DNA of 64,000 nt from Hydrogenimonas sp. SS33. Its GTDB lineage: Bacteria; Campylobacterota; Campylobacteria; Campylobacterales; Hydrogenimonadaceae. Of this stretch, positions 8,484-17,658 are shown piece after piece. A program made the translations under genes and the position numbers. The stretch spans positions 741,001 to 805,000 of the forward strand of contig NZ_AP026369.1 of assembly GCF_040436365.1 (NCBI RefSeq). The letters run 5' to 3'. The notes under the pieces were generated by a model. The model searched no databases. It saw nothing but the letters and a program-made list of their open reading frames with translations, and was not told where the DNA came from. Each line of letters opens with the position of its first letter. Position 1 is the first letter of the stretch.

Positions 8484-9459
8484 TGTTCTTCCCCCATGCG
8501 ACGATTGCTTCGGTGATGGAGTCGGGGGTCGGGATCGACGCCAGCTCCAGTTTGCGGTTGTAGGGGATCGGCACATCTTTGCCGGCGATACGCAGGGGCG
8601 CGGCGTCGAGGGTGTAGAAGAACTTCTCCACTACCCGGCTAATCACCTGGGCGCCGTAGCCGCCGGTGTAGTGATCCTCTTCCACAACCACCAGCCTTCC
8701 GGTCTTTTCGACCGAGTTTTTGATGGTCTCTGTATCCATCGGGTTGAGCGACTGCAGGTCGATCACTTCGCAGCTCTTGCCCAGCCGCTCTTCGATCTGC
8801 GGGACCGCGGCCATCACGTCATCGACCATCTTGAGGTAGCTGACGATAGTGATATTTTCGCCCTCTTTGACGATGCGGGCCTTGAAGGGGTCGACCGGAG
8901 TGTCGAAATCGACCTCGCCCTTTTTGTTGTAGAGGAGCTCATGCTCGATGAAGAGCACCGGGTCGTCCATCATGATTGCCGCCTTGAGGGCGTGGTAGGC
9001 GTAGTTGGGATCGCCGGCGGCGAAGACGTGCATCCCCGGCACGGCGCTGAGCATCTGCTCGTAGCTCTCGCTGTGCTGCGCCGCCAGCTGTTTGCTCACC
9101 CCCTGGGGAAAACGCACCACCATCGGCAGGGTCAGTTTTCCCGCGCTCATGTAGCGGTATTTGCTCATGTGGTTGATGATCTGGTCGAAGGCCAGCAGGC
9201 TGAAGTTGGCGGTCATGATCTCGGCGATGGGGCGCAGGCCGCCGATGGCCATGCCGATGGCGTTGCCCACGATGCTCAGCTCGGCGATAGGGGTGTCGAT
9301 GAGCCGAGCTTCTCCGTATTTGGAGACCAGCCCTTCGCTGACCCGGTAGCTGCCGCCGTAGAGCCCCACATCCTCACCCAGCATCACCACATTCTCATCA
9401 GCCGCCATGCATTCGTCAATAGCCCGGTTGAGGGCCTCTCTGTAGAGCATCTCAGCCAT
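8473..9459 (-). CDS. pdhB: Pyruvate dehydrogenase E1 component, beta subunit
   Basis: 328 aa, standard for the heterotetrameric E1 beta. It starts MAEMLYREALNRAIDE and has the family motifs GEDVGLYGGSYRVSEGL and DTPIAE, plus the C-terminal transketolase domain with VVVEEDHYTGGYGA. With the alpha subunit it decarboxylates pyruvate using thiamine diphosphate and acetylates the E2 lipoyl group. It overlaps pdhA by 8 bases and aceF by 11, consistent with one operon. A strong family match cannot separate pyruvate from acetoin or branched-chain substrates, but lpdA, lipA and lipB nearby favour PDH. Confidence 0.93.
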   Translation of the reverse strand: MAEMLYREALNRAIDECMAADENVVMLGEDVGLYGGSYRVSEGLVSKYGEARLIDTPIAELSIVGNAIGMAIGGLRPIAEIMTANFSLLAFDQIINHMSKYRYMSAGKLTLPMVVRFPQGVSKQLAAQHSESYEQMLSAVPGMHVFAAGDPNYAYHALKAAIMMDDPVLFIEHELLYNKKGEVDFDTPVDPFKARIVKEGENITIVSYLKMVDDVMAAVPQIEERLGKSCEVIDLQSLNPMDTETIKNSVEKTGRLVVVEEDHYTGGYGAQVISRVVEKFFYTLDAAPLRIAGKDVPIPYNRKLELASIPTPDSITEAIVAWGKNNGL

Positions 9460-10417
9460 GGCGCACCTCCTCGGCGAAAACGTAGTCGAAGAGCTCGTCC
9501 ACCTCCGGTTCGGGACTCTGGGCGGCGAACTGCACCGCCTCTTCCACGGCGGCATCGGCCTTCTTCTCCAGGGCTTCGATCTGCGCGTCGCTCATTATGT
9601 AGCGCTCCTTCAAGAGCTTTTTCATCCGCTCGATGGGGTCTTTGCGTTTCCAGATCTCCATCTCCTCCTGGCTGCGGTAGGTGCCCGGGTCGCTCATGGA
9701 GTGGCCCTCCCAGCGGTAGGTGAAGGCTTCGATGAAGATGGGGCCGTGGCCCTTCTGGATGTAATCCTGGGCCTCTTTGACCGCTTCGTAGACGGCCGGG
9801 GCGTCGTTGCCGTCCACCTCTTTGGTAGGCATGTAGGGCTCGGCCTTTTTGGCCTGTTCCAGAAAGGGCGCGACGCGGGTGATCTCGGTGCCGATGGCGT
9901 AGCGGTTGTTCTCACAGAGAAAGAGTATCGGCAGCTTCCAGGCCGAAGCGATGTTGAGGGACTCGAAAAAGGCGCCGCCGTTGGTGGCTCCGTCGCCGAA
10001 GACCGCCAGGACACCGTGCTCGCTCTTCTGGAACTTGCGGGCGTAGGCGCAGCCCACGGCGTTGGGCAGATGGCCGCCCACGATGGCGTCACCACCGTAG
10101 AAGAAGTGGGAGGGGTCGAAAAGGTGCATCGACCCGCCCCGCCCTTCGCTCACGCCGGTTTTTTTGCCAAAGAGCTCCGCCATCACCGCCTTGGGCTCGA
10201 TGCCGCGGGCGATGGCCATGATATGCTCCCGGTAGGTCGTGAAGACATCCCCGTGGTCGAAGGCCTTCATCGCCGCCACGCTCAGCGCCTCCTGCCCGAT
10301 ATCGAGATGCAAAAATCCTGAAATCTCTCCCGTCATATAGTGCTCTTTGGCGGCATACTCAAAGCGCCGCCCCAGCGCCATCGTGTAGAAAATATCTTCC
10401 GCCGTCAATTTATCCAT
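9452..10417 (-). CDS. pdhA: Pyruvate dehydrogenase E1 component, alpha subunit
   Basis: 321 aa. The thiamine diphosphate motif runs from GDG at 141-143 to NN at 170-171 (GDGATNGGAF ... CENNRYA). The phosphorylation-loop equivalent (GHSMSDPGTYRSQEE) is recognisable. First gene of the PDH operon. The start MDKLTAED follows AAAGGATTATGT. It lies 78 bases downstream of the AhpD-like gene, and that gap is largely filled by a heptamer/hairpin element, so it may be co-transcribed with that gene. Confidence 0.94.
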   Translation of the reverse strand: MDKLTAEDIFYTMALGRRFEYAAKEHYMTGEISGFLHLDIGQEALSVAAMKAFDHGDVFTTYREHIMAIARGIEPKAVMAELFGKKTGVSEGRGGSMHLFDPSHFFYGGDAIVGGHLPNAVGCAYARKFQKSEHGVLAVFGDGATNGGAFFESLNIASAWKLPILFLCENNRYAIGTEITRVAPFLEQAKKAEPYMPTKEVDGNDAPAVYEAVKEAQDYIQKGHGPIFIEAFTYRWEGHSMSDPGTYRSQEEMEIWKRKDPIERMKKLLKERYIMSDAQIEALEKKADAAVEEAVQFAAQSPEPEVDELFDYVFAEEVRHG

Positions 10418-10445
10418 ACATAATCCTTTCATAATATCTAAGGCC

Positions 10446-10498
10446 CAATGCCGATTCGCAAAGCGAATCTCAATGCCTATTGCCAAATGCCCAAATCA
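10446..10498. repeat. Heptamer-repeat/hairpin composite element
   Basis: CAATGCC at 10446-10452, then a perfect hairpin GATTCGC-AAA-GCGAATC (10453-10469), then units CAATGCC, TATTGCC, AAATGCC and CAAATCA (10471-10498). The last unit contains the TGA stop of the AhpD-like gene on the minus strand. It occupies most of the spacer upstream of the PDH operon. The hairpin could also act on the mRNA between the two genes. Confidence 0.75.
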
Positions 10499-10837
10499 TT
10501 TCGCCCCAAACTCATCCAACGCCTGGGTCAGCGGCGTCATATACATAAGTGCCGGACCGCCGTGCATCAGCACCGCCTGCATCCCGGCATCGATGATCTC
10601 CGCCCGGGTGGCTCCGGCGTCCAGGGCCCCTTTGACATGCAGGGCGATGCACCATTCGCACTGCGCCGCCACCGCCAGGCCCACATTGACCAGCTCCTTG
10701 GACTTGCTGTCCATGGCCCCGGGTTTCTCGACTGCTTCCATAAACTGGTGAAAGGCTCCGATCGCTTCGGGTGCTTCCTTCTGCAGGTCGCCGATCAGGC
10801 GTTTGATATCCTCGAGTTTTTCTGTATATTTTCCCAT
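10496..10837 (-). CDS. Carboxymuconolactone decarboxylase/AhpD-family protein
   Basis: 113 aa, helical, with the AhpD-type motif CEWCIALHV (CxxC followed by a His three residues later) near residues 61-69. AhpD proteins use this pair as a thiol peroxidase that is reduced through lipoylated proteins, so its position directly upstream of PDH, lpdA and the lipoate genes is suggestive. Preceded by a clear promoter and a strong GGATG(TAGTT)ATG start region. A general CMD-family thiol oxidoreductase role is safe; the physiological substrate is not known. Confidence 0.85.
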   Translation of the reverse strand: MGKYTEKLEDIKRLIGDLQKEAPEAIGAFHQFMEAVEKPGAMDSKSKELVNVGLAVAAQCEWCIALHVKGALDAGATRAEIIDAGMQAVLMHGGPALMYMTPLTQALDEFGAK

Positions 10838-10867
10838 AACTACATCCTTTTTTTGGGGTATATATTT

Positions 10868-10897
10868 ATTATAATGGAAAAAGGTAAATGGGGGTAA
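10868..10897 (-). promoter_or_regulatory. Sigma-70-type promoter for the AhpD-like gene and probably the PDH operon
   Basis: Minus strand: TATAAT at 10868-10873 with TTACCC at 10892-10897, spacer 18 bases, about 30 bases before the ATG. It is the only strong promoter seen upstream of the PDH genes in this direction. Confidence 0.55.
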
Positions 10898-10916
10898 TAG
10901 GAGGCTGAAGAGACAC

Positions 10917-10949
10917 TAAAACCATCCTGTCATGAATTACAGGATGGTT
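10917..10949 (-). terminator. Rho-independent terminator after the PAS gene
   Basis: Eleven-base perfect stem AACCATCCTGT (10920-10930) against its complement at 10939-10949 with an 8-base loop. On the minus strand it is followed by TTTTAG. It lies 17 bases downstream of the PAS gene stop. Confidence 0.75.
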
Positions 10950-10965
10950 GCAGGAGGTAGGAACG

Positions 10966-11487
10966 TTAGAGAAGATCGCCGATGAGCCGTTCGATGCTCT
11001 TCTCCTCTCTTTCCGCTCTCTCTTTCAGTTTTTCGTAAACCTCCTGAGGAAGGTAGGAGACGGCGCGCACCTTTTCACCCTCCTTCATGCGAAGTTCGTC
11101 GTAGTAGTATTGCATCTCGATCCGCTTCTCCCTGGGGACCGGAGAACGGATCGATTTGTACTCGACCAGCTTTCCCTCTTTGTAGACGCCGGAAATGACG
11201 GCATAGACCCAGTAGTAGCCACGGTCTTTGCGCATGTTTTTGACATACCCCTCCCAGGTCTTCTCCGCTTTGATGGTATCCCAGAGGTCTTTGAAGGCCG
11301 ATTTTGGCATATCGGGATGGCGTAGGATGTTGTGGGGCTTGCCGATCAGTTCTTCGGGGGCGTATCCCGAAATCCTGGCGAAGGTGTCGTTGACATAGGT
11401 GATGATGCCTTTCAGATCGGTGCGGGAGATGATCACCTCATCTTCGGGGACTTCCGTTTCGATGAACATGTCGAAAGTGATATCCAT
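10966..11487 (-). CDS. PAS domain protein with a ribbon-helix-helix-like C-terminus
   Basis: 173 aa, cytosolic. Residues about 10-115 form an Aer-like PAS domain (ITYVNDTFARISGYAPEEL, KPHNILRHPDMP, YWVYAVISGVY), a type that can bind FAD or heme. The last 33 residues (VSYLPQEVYEKLKERAEREEKS...LIGDLL) have the strand-helix-helix spacing of ribbon-helix-helix DNA-binding proteins. No kinase, GGDEF or methyl-accepting domain follows. It is divergent from the diguanylate cyclase gene. A sensor that binds DNA or a partner directly is an inference; the tail could also be just a coiled dimerisation helix. Confidence 0.8.
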   Translation of the reverse strand: MDITFDMFIETEVPEDEVIISRTDLKGIITYVNDTFARISGYAPEELIGKPHNILRHPDMPKSAFKDLWDTIKAEKTWEGYVKNMRKDRGYYWVYAVISGVYKEGKLVEYKSIRSPVPREKRIEMQYYYDELRMKEGEKVRAVSYLPQEVYEKLKERAEREEKSIERLIGDLL

Positions 11488-11517
11488 AATCTCTCCTGAT
11501 AAGATGCAGTTTAGAAA

Positions 11518-11523
11518 ATTATA
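11518..11523 (-). promoter_or_regulatory. -10 box of the PAS gene
   Basis: TATAAT on the minus strand, 31 bases before the ATG. No good -35 box is visible. A strong AGGAGAG ribosome binding site follows. Confidence 0.45.
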
Positions 11524-11658
11524 GCCACTTTTCTTTAACAGGATACTTCGATCCCATAAAACCCAAAATTAAACAATTGAAATCGTGTACCGTTCAAACA
11601 GCGCTATTTCGCCTTTCACTACACAATTACTTCACAGGAGATTGGGTAAAATGGGATT

Positions 11659-12813
11659 ATGATCAAACACTCTTTCAGAACATTGGACCGGGTTTTCAAA
11701 AGTCTCTTTTCAATCGAATGGATACACGAAGATCCTGAGCTTTTACGAGAAAAATTCCAGGATCATAAAATCTTCGCATCCCGTATTTTCATTCTTGGAG
11801 CTATGATCGGTTCAGGGCTCTGGATATGGGATGATGTCATTGACCCGGCGGGAGCGGTACAAACCGTCAGGTTCCGACTCGTCTATCTGATCTTTCTTCT
11901 CCTGCCATGGCTCTTCAAACATACCGACGACCTGCGACGGTTGACACTCTTCTCCATCGGCATCATCCTCTTCACGGAAGCCCTTTTCGTTCATATTCTG
12001 ACCTATCTGAAGATGGGTATGGTCTACGGTATCGGCGGCTTCATGTACTATATGCTTATCCCGCCTCTGGCACTCCAGCCTTTCTCGTTGAAAAGCAGTC
12101 TTCTCTATATCGTGCTCGCGGCCCTTCTTCCCCATATCATGGCATTGACCGGCATGGCACCAGGTTTCGAACACCTGCACTACGCCGTACTCATCTGGCC
12201 TGCCGCGGCACTGGCCATGCTGATACAGTATTTCTACGCTCTGGAATATCGTCAGCGCTACAACCTGAAAAAGAGGCTCGAAACCCTCTCCTATACCGAC
12301 ACTCTCAGCGGCCTTTACAACCGTCGCTATTTCATGCAGTTCATGCAAAAAGAGTTGAAACGTTTCGAACGGCACGGCAAGCCGTTCTCTTTCTTGATGA
12401 TCGATATCGACCATTTCAAAAAGATCAATGACACTTTCGGTCACCCGGTGGGAGATACGGTCATACAGGCCGTATCCGCCCTGCTACGCAGAGAAATCCG
12501 TGAAATGGACTTTGCCGCGAGAATCGGCGGTGAGGAATTTGCCGTGGTTTTGCCGGAGACGGGCAATATGATGGCTCTTGATGTGGCGGATCGGATTCGC
12601 AGAACAGCGGAAAATTTCAAACTTTCGACCCCGACGCATGAAGCTGTCCGCTTCAAGCTCAGTATAGGAATTGCGTCGGCAAAGAGAGGCTATGATATAT
12701 CCGACCTGATGCGGGCAGCCGATACCGCCCTCTATGAAGCGAAGAAGAGGGGACGCAACAGAGTCTGCTTTTTTACAGGCGATACAGTCTCTCCGGTTTC
12801 CGAACTCGGCTAG
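11659..12813 (+). CDS. Membrane diguanylate cyclase (GGDEF)
   Basis: 384 aa. Six predicted membrane helices in the first 200 residues, with no recognised periplasmic sensor domain, then a GGDEF domain. The active site is intact (RIGGEEF near 290) and the inhibitory I-site RxxD (REMD) sits the usual distance before it. The protein should make cyclic di-GMP at the inner membrane and be product-inhibited. A TAAAAT at 11645-11650 may be its -10 box. It converges with sufT, the two stop codons overlapping by 4 bases. Confidence 0.9.
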   Translation: MIKHSFRTLDRVFKSLFSIEWIHEDPELLREKFQDHKIFASRIFILGAMIGSGLWIWDDVIDPAGAVQTVRFRLVYLIFLLLPWLFKHTDDLRRLTLFSIGIILFTEALFVHILTYLKMGMVYGIGGFMYYMLIPPLALQPFSLKSSLLYIVLAALLPHIMALTGMAPGFEHLHYAVLIWPAAALAMLIQYFYALEYRQRYNLKKRLETLSYTDTLSGLYNRRYFMQFMQKELKRFERHGKPFSFLMIDIDHFKKINDTFGHPVGDTVIQAVSALLRREIREMDFAARIGGEEFAVVLPETGNMMALDVADRIRRTAENFKLSTPTHEAVRFKLSIGIASAKRGYDISDLMRAADTALYEAKKRGRNRVCFFTGDTVSPVSELG

Positions 12814-13163
12814 AGCAGTCCCATCTGCAGCTTCGCCTCATCGCTCATCTTCGACTGGTCCCAGGGCGGGTCGAAGGTGAGCTCCACATCGACCTCCTCG
12901 ATGGAGTGGTCTTCGACGCGGGAAGGGATGGAGCGCACCAGGTCGACGATCACTTCCGACATGGAGCAGGTGGCGGAGGTGAGGGTCATGACCACTTTGC
13001 AGCGGTTGAGTTTGGTGACCGGATCCTTTTCGCACTTGACATCGTAGACGAGGCCGAGGTCGTAGATGTTGACGGGGATCTCCGGGTCGTAGATCTTCTT
13101 CAACTCCTCGACCATCCTCTTTTCGGACTCTTCCGGCGTCACCTCTCTGGGGTCTTTGCTCAT
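12810..13163 (-). CDS. sufT: SufT-like MIP18/DUF59 Fe-S assembly factor
   Basis: 117 aa DUF59 protein (YDPEIPVNIYDLGLVYDV, then TLTSATCSMSEVIVD and ELTFDPPWDQSKMSDEAK). SufT-type proteins help mature Fe-S proteins, probably through the conserved Cys in TSATC. The ATG overlaps the sufE stop (ATGA) and it is last in the suf operon. A longer reading would begin inside sufE and is less likely. Confidence 0.9.
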   Translation of the reverse strand: MSKDPREVTPEESEKRMVEELKKIYDPEIPVNIYDLGLVYDVKCEKDPVTKLNRCKVVMTLTSATCSMSEVIVDLVRSIPSRVEDHSIEEVDVELTFDPPWDQSKMSDEAKLQMGLL

Positions 13164-13588
13164 AGCGTTCCCTCCTTGCACCGTTTGGCGTAGTCGTAGA
13201 CCTTCTTCAAAAAGGCTTCAAGGCTCTGCTGCCGGACGGGGGAGAGAAGCTCCACTACCCCCAGCTCCTGCAGTTTCGCCGGGTCGAAGCGGAGAATCTC
13301 GTCGGGCGTGCGGTCGTTGAAGATATCCAGCAGCAGCGTCAGCATCCCTTTGGCCATCTCGCTGGTCCCCTCGCCCCTGAGATGGAGCCGCCCCTCCCTG
13401 CATTCGGCCGCCAGCCAGGCGGGGGAGGCGCACCCTTCGATGAAGGTGTCGTCGTTTTTCAGTTCGGCCGGAAGGGTCGTGTGCCGTTTTCCCAGGTCGA
13501 AAATGTATTCCAGTTTCTGCTCCGGCGTTTCGAAGAGGTCGAAATCCTCCTTGTAACGGGCGATCGTCTCCTCCATGTTCTCAGCCAT
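13160..13588 (-). CDS. sufE: SufE-like sulfur acceptor
   Basis: 142 aa. SufE accepts persulfide sulfur from the cysteine desulfurase SufS and passes it to SufBCD. The acceptor cysteine is seen in FIEGCASPAWLA near residue 53. It overlaps sufD by 8 bases and sufT by 4. No sufS desulfurase lies next to it within the window, so the partner must be encoded elsewhere (a NifS/IscS-type enzyme is possible). Confidence 0.92.
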   Translation of the reverse strand: MAENMEETIARYKEDFDLFETPEQKLEYIFDLGKRHTTLPAELKNDDTFIEGCASPAWLAAECREGRLHLRGEGTSEMAKGMLTLLLDIFNDRTPDEILRFDPAKLQELGVVELLSPVRQQSLEAFLKKVYDYAKRCKEGTL

Positions 13589-14831
13589 GGCTCTCCTCCT
13601 TCAACATATTCTCCTGGCACCCGTGGCAGGTCTCCAGGCAGGTGACATGGCTCTCGCCGTAGTAGACCTTTTCGAACTCCCCGTAGAGGCGGTTGCGCAG
13701 GTTTTCATCTTCGATCAGGTCGATCATCTCGTTGGCGAAAGCCAGTATCAGCATCTTCCGCGCTTCGGTCTCCCCGATCCCCCGGGCCCGCAGGTAGAAA
13801 AGCTGCTCCGGGTCGAGCTGCCCCGTCGTCGACCCGTGGCTCGCCTCCAGGTCGTCGATGTAGATCTCAAGCTGCGGCTTGGAGTCCATCGTGGCGCCGT
13901 CGTTGAGCAGGATCGCCCGGGAGTTCTGGTGGGCTTTGGCATATTTGCCGCCATGTTCCACCTTGATAAGAGCGTCGAAAATCCCCCGGGCCCTGTCGTC
14001 GAGAATCGACTTCGCCCGCTGGGTGCTGAGGGCGTGGGGCCCTTCATGGATGATTTTGGAGACGATGCCCCGCCGCGCCTCCCCTTCGGCATAGAGCAGG
14101 TGGAAGGCTTTCACCTCCGCATCCTGTTCCAGTGCCACCTTCATCGGCTGCAACCCTTCGCCGCTTCCGTAGTCGAAGGTGTGCATTCCCAGGTAGCCGC
14201 CCCTGCCCACCGTGACGCTGTGGGAGAAAACGGGGGTATGGCCGCCGGCAAGAAGCGTCTGCTGCTGTATCCACTTCAAGGCGGCATAGTCGCCGACGGA
14301 AAGGTCCCACCCCTGCAGCACGAAGGCGCCCGGGGCAGCCCCCTCGAAACGCTCCTCCACCTGCACATTGGCATGGGGGTCGAGGCGAATCTCCAACCGG
14401 TAGCCCAGGAGCTTTTCCGGCTCGTTGAAGCGGTGGACGATCAGTACCTTCGCATCGCTTTTGAAACGGACGGAGACGGTGCGCAGCGACAGCAGGTGCC
14501 CAAGGTAGTAGAGGGGGTCGTAATGGCCGGCATCGACCGCGCCGCCACCGTGAATCTCCACCCCCACCGCATCGTCGTCGGGAATCTGGATGACGACCCC
14601 GTCGCAAATGACCAGGGCATCCCCCACATCGGGCTCGCCCTGGGTATTGACGACCCGTTCCCAACGCTTTTCCATCAGGGAACGGGGGTCGAAATAGCGG
14701 TACTCTTCGCTCTTTTTGGTCGGAATCCCAAGCTCCGCCAGACGGCGTGCCGCGCTCTGCTTCCCCTCGGAAGCCCCGCAGGCTTCCAGAATGGCGCCGG
14801 CATCCAGCCCGGCCAGGTCCATCGGCCTCAT
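13581..14831 (-). CDS. sufD: Fe-S cluster scaffold subunit SufD
   Basis: 416 aa SufBD-fold protein, typical in length. The C-terminal core has DDLEASHGSTTGQLDPEQLFYLRARGI, the family hallmark with the conserved His. It forms the SufBC2D scaffold with SufB and SufC. The ATG at 14831 overlaps the sufC stop by one base. A GTG three bases earlier is a possible alternative. Confidence 0.94.
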   Translation of the reverse strand: MRPMDLAGLDAGAILEACGASEGKQSAARRLAELGIPTKKSEEYRYFDPRSLMEKRWERVVNTQGEPDVGDALVICDGVVIQIPDDDAVGVEIHGGGAVDAGHYDPLYYLGHLLSLRTVSVRFKSDAKVLIVHRFNEPEKLLGYRLEIRLDPHANVQVEERFEGAAPGAFVLQGWDLSVGDYAALKWIQQQTLLAGGHTPVFSHSVTVGRGGYLGMHTFDYGSGEGLQPMKVALEQDAEVKAFHLLYAEGEARRGIVSKIIHEGPHALSTQRAKSILDDRARGIFDALIKVEHGGKYAKAHQNSRAILLNDGATMDSKPQLEIYIDDLEASHGSTTGQLDPEQLFYLRARGIGETEARKMLILAFANEMIDLIEDENLRNRLYGEFEKVYYGESHVTCLETCHGCQENMLKEESHG

Positions 14832-15583
14832 CACGCCTCTCCGATGGCGCCGTAACCCTTCTCTTCGAGTTCGGCGACCAGCTCGATGCCGGCGGTTTTG
14901 ACGATCTTGCCCTCTTTGAGGACATGGATGTAGTCGGGCTGGATATAGTCGAGGATCCGGCTGTAGTGGGTGATGACCAGGAAGCTGCGTTTGCCGTCTT
15001 TCATCTTGTTGATCCCTTCGCTCACGGCCCGCAGGGCGTCGATATCCAGCCCCGAGTCGATCTCGTCGAGAATCACCAGGTCGGGCTGGAGCATCATCAT
15101 CTGCAGAATCTCGTTGCGCTTCTTCTCCCCGCCGGAGAAGCCTTCGTTGAGGGAGCGGTTGATCATCTCCGTCTTCATCCCCAGCTCGGCGAGGTATTTC
15201 TTCATCTCACGCAGGAACTCCGCCGCATTCAGCTCCGGCAGCCCCAGGTGGGCCCGGCGGGCGTTGACGGCGGTACGCAGAAAGTAGGCGTTGTTGACCC
15301 CCGGAATCTCCACCGGGTTCTGGAAACTGAGGAAAATCCCCTCCAGTGCCCGCTTTTCGGGCTCCCAACCGGTGATATCCTGCCCCTTGTAGAGGATCTT
15401 CCCGTCGGTTACTTCCACATCGTAGTGGCCCACGATCGCTTTGCTCAGGGTCGATTTGCCCGCCCCGTTGGGCCCCATGATCGCATGCACTTTCCCCTCT
15501 TCGATCCCCAGGTTCAACCCTTTGAGGATCTCCTTCTCCCCGATTTTGGCATGCAGGTTCTCTATTTTCATCAATTCGCTCAT
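14831..15583 (-). CDS. sufC: Fe-S assembly ATPase SufC
   Basis: 250 aa ABC-type ATPase. Walker [10 protein letters not shown] near residue 38, the Q-loop SFQNP, an ABC signature [10 protein letters not shown], Walker [13 protein letters not shown] and the switch His in ITHYSR. It drives the SufBCD scaffold. Start MSELMKIEN overlaps the sufB stop (ATGA). The frame continues upstream only as a shadow of sufB. Confidence 0.96.
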   Translation of the reverse strand: MSELMKIENLHAKIGEKEILKGLNLGIEEGKVHAIMGPNGAGKSTLSKAIVGHYDVEVTDGKILYKGQDITGWEPEKRALEGIFLSFQNPVEIPGVNNAYFLRTAVNARRAHLGLPELNAAEFLREMKKYLAELGMKTEMINRSLNEGFSGGEKKRNEILQMMMLQPDLVILDEIDSGLDIDALRAVSEGINKMKDGKRSFLVITHYSRILDYIQPDYIHVLKEGKIVKTAGIELVAELEEKGYGAIGEA

Positions 15584-17016
15584 CCTACGCTCCCTTCCAG
15601 TGTCAGATTCAATAACGCTTTCGCCTCGACGGCGTACTCCATCGGCAGATGGCTGAAGACCTCCTTGCAGAAGCCGTGGACGATCATGCTCACGGCATCC
15701 TCTTCCGAAATCCCCCGCTGCCGCAGGTAGAAGAGCTGCTCGTCGCTGATCTTCGTCGTCGTCGCTTCGTGCTCTATCTGCCCGTGGGCGTCTCTGCTCT
15801 CCAGATAGGGGAAGGTGTGGGCACCGCACCTGTCTCCGATGAGCAGGCTGTCGCACTCGCTGTAGTTGCGCGCGCCCGTCGCTTTGGAGCCGATCTTCAC
15901 CAGCCCCCGGTAGGTGTTCTGCCCCTTCATGGCGCTGATACCTTTGGAGATGATGGTGGAGCTGGTGTTCTTGCCCAGGTGGATCATCTTGGTTCCCGTA
16001 TCGGCCTGCTGGGCAAGGGTCGTGACGGCGACGGAGTAGAATTCGCCGACGCTGTTGTCCCCTTTGAGGATGCAGCTGGGATACTTCCAGGTGATGGCCG
16101 ATCCGGTCTCCACCTGGGTCCAGGAGATCTTGGCGTTCTCTTCGCAGAGCCCCCGCTTGGTGACGAAGTTGTAGATGCCCCCTTTTCCCTCTTCGTCGCC
16201 GGGGTACCAGTTCTGGATCGTGGAGTATTTGATCTCCGCCCCCTTGAGGGCGATGAGCTCCACCACCGCCGCATGGAGCTGGTTCTCGTCCCGCATTGGC
16301 GCGGAGCACCCCTCGTTGTAGCTGACGTAGCTCCCCTCGTCGGCGACGATGAGGGTCCGCTCGAACTGCCCCGTGTTCATGGCGTTGATGCGGAAATAGG
16401 TTGAAAGCTCCATCGGGCAGCGGACCCCTTTGGGGATGTAGACGAAGGTGCCGTCGGTGAAGACCGCCGAATTGAGGGCGGCGAAGAAGTTGTCGTTCAT
16501 CGGCACGACGCTGAACATATACTTCTGCACCAGCTCCGGGTAGTCTCTGATCGCTTCGGAGATGGAGCAGAAGATGATCCCCTTCTCCTGCAGCTCCTTC
16601 TGGTAGGTGGTTTTCACCGACACCGAATCGACGACGGCATCCACCGCCACCTTGACTCCCGCCAGCTGCTTCTGCTCCTCCAGAGGAATCCCAAGCTTCT
16701 CGTAGGCTTCCAGAATCTTGGGGTCTACCTCCTCCAGGCTTTCGGGCCCCTTCTTGGGCGCCGCGAAGTAGCTGATGGACTGGTAGTCGATGGGCTCATA
16801 CTCCAGATGCCCCCAGTGGGGCTCTTCCATCGTCTTCCACTTTGCATAGGCCTTGAAGCGAAGCTCCGTCATCCAGTCGGGCTCGCCCTTCTTCTTCGAA
16901 ATGAAGCGGATGACATTCTCGTCCAGCCCCGGCGGAACCGTCTCTTCGTCGATGTCGATCTCGAACCCGAGACCATACTCGCCGGCCACCGCTTTCTCAA
17001 GCTCTTTTTCTGCCAT
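15580..17016 (-). CDS. sufB: Fe-S cluster scaffold subunit SufB
   Basis: 478 aa, family-typical length. It contains [24 protein letters not shown], and the C-terminal [21 protein letters not shown] core shared with SufD. SufB carries the nascent cluster. First gene of sufBCDE-sufT; the upstream spacer of about 115 bases is A/T-rich and probably holds the operon promoter, but no convincing boxes or IscR-type site were found. Confidence 0.95.
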   Translation of the reverse strand: MAEKELEKAVAGEYGLGFEIDIDEETVPPGLDENVIRFISKKKGEPDWMTELRFKAYAKWKTMEEPHWGHLEYEPIDYQSISYFAAPKKGPESLEEVDPKILEAYEKLGIPLEEQKQLAGVKVAVDAVVDSVSVKTTYQKELQEKGIIFCSISEAIRDYPELVQKYMFSVVPMNDNFFAALNSAVFTDGTFVYIPKGVRCPMELSTYFRINAMNTGQFERTLIVADEGSYVSYNEGCSAPMRDENQLHAAVVELIALKGAEIKYSTIQNWYPGDEEGKGGIYNFVTKRGLCEENAKISWTQVETGSAITWKYPSCILKGDNSVGEFYSVAVTTLAQQADTGTKMIHLGKNTSSTIISKGISAMKGQNTYRGLVKIGSKATGARNYSECDSLLIGDRCGAHTFPYLESRDAHGQIEHEATTTKISDEQLFYLRQRGISEEDAVSMIVHGFCKEVFSHLPMEYAVEAKALLNLTLEGSVG

Positions 17017-17131
17017 GGCGTGTCCTTTGAAATAAGAGACTTTTTATCTGTTTTATTTTTAGCACAATGAAGGGGGAATGTCAAATAGCGGCAACAGTCA
17101 CGGGGAATAGGGGATTCGGGTTTCTATCAAA

Positions 17132-17647
17132 TTACTTTTGCTCAAAAGATCGCAGGAAATCGAGCAATCCACGCATGATCACCTCGGGGCTCGGGGGACA
17201 GCCGGGGATGTGCCAGGCGACGGGGAGGTGTTCCCCGACGGGGCCTTTGATGGCGAAGCTCTTCGTAAAAGGGGCCTGCATCACGGAGCAGTCGCCCAGC
17301 GTGATGCACCATTTGGGTTCGGGGATCTGCTCCCACGCATCCATGACATGGTGGAACATGTTGAAAGTCATTACGCCGCTAAGCAGCATCACGTCGGCGT
17401 GGCGGGGCGAAGCGACAAAGCGGATACCCAGCCGCTCCAGGTCGTAAAAAGGGTTCGAAAGGGCGTTGCACTCGGCTTCGCAGGCGTTGCAGCTGCCGCT
17501 GTCGACCATCCGTATCGCCAAGGAGCCGGCAAACCGTTTTTTCACCTCATCCTTCAACACCGACCTGATTTGCGCAATCTCGTCCTCAAACTCCCTATGC
17601 TCCGTGACCACTCCGGTCAACGCCCGCTTCTGCCAAAACCTAAGCAT
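17132..17647 (-). CDS. Hydrogenase-4/complex I-type small subunit (NuoB/HyfI-like)
   Basis: 171 aa. All ligands for the N2-type [4Fe-4S] cluster are present: C53 and C56 (GSCNACEAEC), C120 (GDCSV) and C150 (GCPPSP). It would be the membrane-peripheral Fe-S subunit next to the large subunit encoded upstream. Last gene of the Hyf-like cluster, separated from the large subunit by a 107-base spacer filled with heptamer repeats. The ATG at 17647 is preferred over a GTG one codon earlier because it sits 5 bases after AAGGGATG. Confidence 0.88.
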   Translation of the reverse strand: MLRFWQKRALTGVVTEHREFEDEIAQIRSVLKDEVKKRFAGSLAIRMVDSGSCNACEAECNALSNPFYDLERLGIRFVASPRHADVMLLSGVMTFNMFHHVMDAWEQIPEPKWCITLGDCSVMQAPFTKSFAIKGPVGEHLPVAWHIPGCPPSPEVIMRGLLDFLRSFEQK

Positions 17648-17658
17648 CACATCCCTTT

